64,000 nt of DNA from Craterilacuibacter sinensis. Its GTDB lineage: Bacteria; Pseudomonadota; Gammaproteobacteria; Burkholderiales; Chromobacteriaceae. The stretch is from positions 62,001 through 126,000 of the forward strand of contig NZ_WSSB01000006.1 of assembly GCF_009831765.1 (NCBI RefSeq). The letters run 5' to 3'. Below are positions 59,909 through 64,000 of the stretch, piece after piece. The stretch's first letter is position 1; every line of letters starts with the position of its first letter. The notes below the pieces were generated by a model. The model did not search any database. It worked only from the letters and a program-made list of their open reading frames with translations, and was not told the DNA's origin. The position numbers and the translations under genes were made by a program.

Positions 59909-61162
59909 TTACGCGAAGCGGCGCGCGGCATCCAGTGCCAAACCGCTGCCTATGCTGCCGTGCAGGTCGCCCTCGACGGCTTTGGCTTTGGGCAAAAGGG
60001 CGGCGATACGCTGTCTGAGCAGGGGGACACCACTGGCACCACCCGTGAAAAATACAGTGTCTACCGCATCGGGCGCGACCTGAGCCTGTGTGAGCACCTG
60101 CTTGACGGTGTGTTCTATGCTGTCGATCTGGCGGGTAATCGACTCGTCAAACTGGGCGCGGCTCAGGCTCAGGTTCAGGCCGTTCTCTATTTCATCCAGC
60201 TGCAAAAGCGTCTGTTCCTGACTGGAGAGTGCAATTTTGGCGTCCTCCACCTGCATGGCCAGCCAGTGACCGGCGCGCTTGGCAATCAGGGTAAACAGCC
60301 GGTCAAGCTTGTTCTGCTCCAGTGCTTCGGAATACACGCTTTGCAAGGAAGACAGTGCCTTGCGTGTATAGGCAAAGTTGATGGTGTGCCAGGTCGACAG
60401 ATTGAAGTAGGCACTGGATGGCATCTCGGCCTGGCTTTTGAGCTTGCTGCGCAGGCCCAGTAGCGGCATGGCCGTGGCCAGACTCAGCTGCTTGTCGAAA
60501 TCGGTGCCGCCGATGTGGACGCCGCAATTGGCCAAAATGTCATCTTGACGATCCAGCTTCAAGGCGGATTGTGGCGACAGGCGGATCAGGGTGAAGTCGG
60601 AGGTGCCGCCACCGATGTCCACAACCAGTACCAGCTCTTCACGACTGATACGGCTTTCGTAGTCGAAAGCGGCCGCAATCGGCTCGAATTGGAACTCGAT
60701 ATCGCTAAACCCGGCCTGGCGTGCAATCTGCGCCAGCGTGTCTTGTGCCAGTGCATCGGCGCGTGCATCGTCGTCGACAAAATACACCGGCCGGCCAAAC
60801 ACCGCCTGTTGCAAGGGACGGCCGGCCGAGCGTTCGGCACGTTGCTTGAGCTGGTCGATATACATCTGCAGCAAGTCCATAAAGCGCAGCGTACGTCCAT
60901 GCACTTCGGTCTGGCCATCCATCAAGCTGGTGCCAAGCAGGCTCTTGAGCGAGCGCATCAGCCGGCCCTCGTAGCCTTCCAGATATTCGGCAATGCCGGC
61001 TCGCCCGACCGCGACCGAGTCTTCCTCAGTATTGAAAAACACCACAGAAGGGAGCGTGGTCTTGCCATCTTCCAGTGCCAGCAAGGCGGGGACGCCGGGG
61101 CGGTGCCAGCCGACGGTCGAGTTGGACGTGCCAAAATCCACGCCACAAGCATTGGTCATCAT
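59909..61162 (-). CDS. yegD: YegD-type Hsp70-like chaperone
   Basis: 417-residue DnaK-related ATPase without the substrate-binding domain. ATP motifs: GVDFGTSNSTVG (phosphate 1), LVLVVDIGGGTSDFTLIR (phosphate 2), TGGASGVPLLRQRI (adenosine), with the FEPIAAAFDYE connect region. It resembles E. coli YegD. ATG 61162 or the next codon is the start. Client and partners unknown. Confidence 0.9.
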   Translation of the reverse strand: MMTNACGVDFGTSNSTVGWHRPGVPALLALEDGKTTLPSVVFFNTEEDSVAVGRAGIAEYLEGYEGRLMRSLKSLLGTSLMDGQTEVHGRTLRFMDLLQMYIDQLKQRAERSAGRPLQQAVFGRPVYFVDDDARADALAQDTLAQIARQAGFSDIEFQFEPIAAAFDYESRISREELVLVVDIGGGTSDFTLIRLSPQSALKLDRQDDILANCGVHIGGTDFDKQLSLATAMPLLGLRSKLKSQAEMPSSAYFNLSTWHTINFAYTRKALSSLQSVYSEALEQNKLDRLFTLIAKRAGHWLAMQVEDAKIALSSQEQTLLQLDEIENGLNLSLSRAQFDESITRQIDSIEHTVKQVLTQAQVAPDAVDTVFFTGGASGVPLLRQRIAALLPKAKAVEGDLHGSIGSGLALDAARRFA

Positions 61163-61372
61163 GAATACGTTTATATCGGTGCAAAATTTCGAGGCGCGCG
61201 AGTATAGCCCAATTCAGCGTCAAGGTCTGGCGGCGGCAAACCATTTGCACCGCTGCTATACCTTAAGGCATGCATTTTTATGCAATTAACCGCAAAAGAC
61301 TGCATCTGGACTTGCTGTGCGTATCTGTTGATGCACATGGCGCGTGAAGATTTTTACGAAGAGAGGTAAGCG

Positions 61373-61909
61373 ATGTCAGTAGCCAAGGGGCAGGGCGAGC
61401 GCACACGAGTTGCGCCAATTTCCACACCAACCGATCTGGGTAGTGACGCGACGCGCGATATCAGCGCAGCGATGAACCTGATTCTGGCCGATGTTTTTGC
61501 TTTGTATCTGAAAACCAAGAATTTTCACTGGCATGTCAGCGGGCCGCATTTTCGCGACTACCACCTGATGCTGGATGAGCAGGGTGATGAACTATACGGT
61601 ATGACCGACCCGATTGCCGAGCGTGTGCGCAAGGTTGGTGGTCGGACCATGACCTCTATCGGCCATATCGCCCGCATCCAGCGGGTGCTGGATAATGATG
61701 CCGACTATGTGCATCCGCTGGATATGCTGGCCGAACTGTGCGACGACAGCAAAAATCTGGCTGCGCGTTTGCGTGAAGTCCATAGCGTATGCGACAAATA
61801 CAACGATACGGCAACGGCCAGCCTGATCGAAAACTGGATAGATGCCGCCGAGCGGCGCACCTGGTTTTTGTTTGAAGCCAGCCGCCGCGGTGACGGTACC
61901 GGTCACTAA
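61373..61909 (+). CDS. dps: Dps-family DNA-binding ferritin
   Basis: 178-residue miniferritin. Ferroxidase site residues in KNFHWHVSGPHFRDYHLMLDE (His, Asp, Glu) are conserved, then AERVRKVGG. The N-terminal tail has Lys/Arg (VAKGQGERTR), suiting DNA binding. GAGAGG SD. Protects DNA against peroxide and iron; complements sodB. Has its own terminator. Confidence 0.93.
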   Translation: MSVAKGQGERTRVAPISTPTDLGSDATRDISAAMNLILADVFALYLKTKNFHWHVSGPHFRDYHLMLDEQGDELYGMTDPIAERVRKVGGRTMTSIGHIARIQRVLDNDADYVHPLDMLAELCDDSKNLAARLREVHSVCDKYNDTATASLIENWIDAAERRTWFLFEASRRGDGTGH

Positions 61910-61928
61910 GCCGTTTTCGGGTTTGGCC

Positions 61929-61966
61929 AAAAGCGATAGCGGATTGATTCCGCTATCGCTTTTTTA
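61929..61966 (+). terminator. Intrinsic terminator of dps
   Basis: AAAAGCGATAGCGG (61929-61942) pairs with CCGCTATCGCTTTT (61950-61963) and ends in TTTTTT. The T-tract forms part of the target duplication of the adjacent MITE-like element. Confidence 0.9.
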
Positions 61967-61967
61967 T

Positions 61968-62313
61968 GGTGATGTCCCAATTGCAAGTTGGTATATACGT
62001 CCTGCGATGCACGCTATCCATGCATCAGCCACCATTCCCCGTTAGGCTCGCGCCGGTGAAAAAGACGCTGGCGAGGTCTTAAGCTGGCCTCTGTTTGAGC
62101 GATTCGACGCTAGCGAATCGCGAGTTGGCCAGCGCCTCGGCAGCGTCTTTTACGCCGGGGTTTCGCGAGACTTCGGGGGCGCCGGGGATGCAAGGGGCCG
62201 GGCGCGTCCGGCCCCTGCCCGCATGCCGCGCGGAAGCGGCAAGCTAAACAGGTCCGCGCAGCGGACTCAAAACCCACTCCCCATTTGTGCCAACTTGTAA
62301 TTGGGACATCGCC
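61968..62313. mobile_element. 346-bp MITE-like element with 24-bp inverted ends
   Basis: Ends 61968-61991 and 62290-62313 are inverted repeats with 22 of 24 matching (core GATGTCCCAATT). The 8-mer TTTTTTAT flanks both sides (61960-61967 and 62314-62321), consistent with an 8-bp target duplication, although it lies in a T-tract. The interior has several hairpins (GGCCGGGCG/CGTCCGGCC region; GATTCG/CGAATC) and no open frame that could be a transposase. An 8-bp duplication points toward ISL3, IS66 or IS1595-like machinery; the family is undetermined. Confidence 0.75.
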
Positions 62314-62328
62314 TTTTTTATTGTGTGC

Positions 62329-62826
62329 TCAAGGCTGTGGAACCTGATCCAGCAACAATAGTGCCGCGCGTTGCCAAGAACCGGCGTGCTCTTCTTTACT
62401 GTCTACGGTTTGCTCTGCCTGCCATGGCATTTGCGTACTGCCGCTTTTGCTTACGCTTAGTGTCAGGGTGTTGAGCGTGCGCTCTGCATAGCTTGTGTAA
62501 GGTTGTTGTGGCCAGTCCCAGTCTGCCATGCCGCCCCAGCCTCCGCCATAGCGGCCATAGCCCACGCCGATGCCGCTCTGCCATTGCGTTTGCGGTGTCA
62601 GTACGGTGCGGGTGCTGGCGCGAAAGCAGAATTGCCACTGCCCGCCTTGCGCAAGTGGCGTATAGCCGTGTAGCGACAGCAGCAGTTCCAGCCGCGCCTT
62701 GGCATCAAAGCCCAGCTGCACCGGTGCGGGGCAGGACAAGGAGGCGGTGGCCACCGGGGGTGGCGGCATGGTGTCGGCCAGCCCCCATAAGGGGGTCAAA
62801 CATGGCAACAGAGCAAGGTATTTCAT
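62329..62826 (-). CDS. Secreted hypothetical protein, 165 residues
   Basis: Sec signal peptide (MKYLALLPCLTPLWGLA, cleavage near LADT), a Pro-rich linker, then a domain with two Cys near its N-terminal half and a Gly/Trp-rich stretch (GVGYGRYGGGWGGMADWDWP). A lipobox is not present at the cleavage site. Resembles small DUF4136-like envelope proteins only weakly. Divergent from sbcD. Confidence 0.65.
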   Translation of the reverse strand: MKYLALLPCLTPLWGLADTMPPPPVATASLSCPAPVQLGFDAKARLELLLSLHGYTPLAQGGQWQFCFRASTRTVLTPQTQWQSGIGVGYGRYGGGWGGMADWDWPQQPYTSYAERTLNTLTLSVSKSGSTQMPWQAEQTVDSKEEHAGSWQRAALLLLDQVPQP

Positions 62827-62915
62827 GGCGGGGCTCTTTATTGGTTTGTGTGCCCTGCAAGCATAGTGCCGATCCGGCCGTATAATCGATCCGACTATGA
62901 GTAAACGGGCGCGTA

Positions 62916-64000
62916 ATGAAAATACTGCATACCTCGGACTGGCATCTGGGCCAGCATTTTATCGGCAAGACACGCCAGGCTGAGCATCAGGCGTTTCTTG
63001 CCTGGTTGCTGGAGCAAGTCAAGCTTTGCGCTGTCGATGTCGTGCTGGTCGCTGGCGATGTGTTTGATACCGGCGCGCCCCCTAGCTATGCGCGCGAGCT
63101 GTACAACGAATTCGTTGTTGGCCTGCATGCGAGTGGCGCCACGCTGGTGGTGCTGGGTGGCAACCACGACTCGGTGGCTACGCTGGGCGAGAGCAGATCG
63201 CTGTTGGCGCATCTGTCCACCCGGGTGGTTGCGGCAGTGGATATCGAGCGGCAGGTGCTGGTGTTGAACGGGCGTAATGGCCAGCCCGGCGCCGTTTTAT
63301 GCGCCATCCCATTTATCCGTGCGCGCGATGTATTGCAAAGCCTGCCCGGGCAAAGTTCAGCGGACAAGCAGTTGTCCTTGCAGCAGGCGATACAGCGGCA
63401 TTATCAGGCCGTGTATGCACTGGCCGTGGCGCAGCGACAGGTGCTGGGGCTGGATCTGCCTGTTATCGCCAGCGGCCATCTGACTACGGTGGGCGCGAGC
63501 GCCAGCGAGTCGGTGCGCGAAATCTATGTGGGCGCGCTGGAGGCATTTCCGACCAGTGCTTTTCCGCCAGCCGATTATATTGCGCTAGGCCATATCCACC
63601 GCCCGCAAAAAGTGGGTGGCTTCGAGCATATCCGCTATTGCGGCTCCCCCATTGCCCTGAGTTTTGACGAGGCGCACCAGCAAAAAGAAGTGCTGCTGGT
63701 TGAGCTGGATGCCAAGGGCTTGCAGTCGGTGACGCCTTTGGCTGTGCCGTGTTTTCAAGCCCTGTGTGCCGTTGCGGGGTCGCTGGAGAGTTTGCCTCAC
63801 CAGATTGCCGCTGCTGCAACAAAGGCTACAGAAGGACAGACGGTGTGGCTGGAGGTCATGGTGCGTAGCGATGACTATCTGGCCGATTTGCATGGCCGCA
63901 TCCAGAGCATGTGCGAAGGCTTGCCGGTGGACGTGTTGCGCATCCGGCGCGAGCGTGGCCAGAGTGCTTTAGCCTTGCAGCAGCAAGCGCGGGAGACGCT
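62916..64000 (+). CDS. sbcD: Exonuclease subunit SbcD, 3' end beyond window
   Basis: About 361 residues to the window edge, no stop reached. Mre11-type nuclease domain: MKILHTSDWHLGQHF, LVAGDVFDTGAP, VVLGGNHDSVATLG, ASGHLTTVG, and YIALGHIHRPQKVG carry the five phosphoesterase motifs. With SbcC it cleaves hairpins and DNA ends. Of the usual roughly 400 residues only the C-terminal cap is missing. sbcC is expected just outside the window. Confidence 0.95.
   Translation, partial: MKILHTSDWHLGQHFIGKTRQAEHQAFLAWLLEQVKLCAVDVVLVAGDVFDTGAPPSYARELYNEFVVGLHASGATLVVLGGNHDSVATLGESRSLLAHLSTRVVAAVDIERQVLVLNGRNGQPGAVLCAIPFIRARDVLQSLPGQSSADKQLSLQQAIQRHYQAVYALAVAQRQVLGLDLPVIASGHLTTVGASASESVREIYVGALEAFPTSAFPPADYIALGHIHRPQKVGGFEHIRYCGSPIALSFDEAHQQKEVLLVELDAKGLQSVTPLAVPCFQALCAVAGSLESLPHQIAAAATKATEGQTVWLEVMVRSDDYLADLHGRIQSMCEGLPVDVLRIRRERGQSALALQQQARET

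Overview
The window is a GC-rich, densely coded chromosomal segment of a betaproteobacterium. Gene content and order (gyrA-serC, rpsB-tsf-pyrH-frr-uppS-cdsA-dxr-rseP-bamA-skp-lpxD-fabZ-lpxA-lpxB-rnhB, queC-D-E-F, dnaB beside a 2Fe-2S ferredoxin) point to the order Neisseriales, most likely the Chromobacteriaceae. That placement is inferred from protein sequence and synteny; no 16S rRNA gene is present.

Layout: 1-11.2 kb is housekeeping and envelope/stress genes: partial truC, nhaR, htpX, an Alx/TerC protein, dgkA with a PAP2 phosphatase, a SulP transporter, a family-6 DNA glycosylase, sodB, a YhiN flavoprotein, dnaB, a ferredoxin and a hydrolase. From 11.3 to 17.1 kb lies a small AT-richer integrated element next to an intact tRNA-Thr(TGT). 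It has a tyrosine integrase, an ORF6N antirepressor-like protein, an HTH-like protein, a serine recombinase and a lipoprotein. It is bounded by 151-bp direct repeats. The left repeat carries a decayed integrase 5' end, so an earlier related element appears to have sat at the same site.

17.2-31.3 kb holds a Lys-rich secreted protein, an amino-acid ABC binding protein and permease without an ATPase, gyrA, two thioesterases, serC, lgt, ilvD, an orphan binding protein, a probable Hfq-type sRNA on the minus strand (about 28290-28380), a conserved unknown gene and glyA. 31.3-45.6 kb is the translation / isoprenoid / outer-membrane assembly / lipid A supercluster. A 140-bp MITE-like element sits directly after rnhB, and its target duplication is the rnhB stop codon.

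45.8-64 kb holds an ArcD-type antiporter, the queuosine precursor operon queC-queD-queE-queF, and assorted genes: a PPIase, a PhnA-like protein, arfB, rarD, a phosphoribosyltransferase, a TerB-like protein, an ABC exporter, tRNA-Tyr, a YegD-type Hsp70, dps, a 346-bp MITE-like element with 24-bp inverted ends, and the start of sbcD.

Most notable: QueD is a single chain of three PTPS-like domains whose catalytic residues are split between domains; a compact sRNA has a near-consensus promoter, two CU-rich anti-Shine-Dalgarno stretches and a terminator; the tRNA-Thr element shows evidence of successive insertions; and two different MITE-like elements have intact ends and target duplications. No CRISPR array, rRNA operon or complete prophage was seen.
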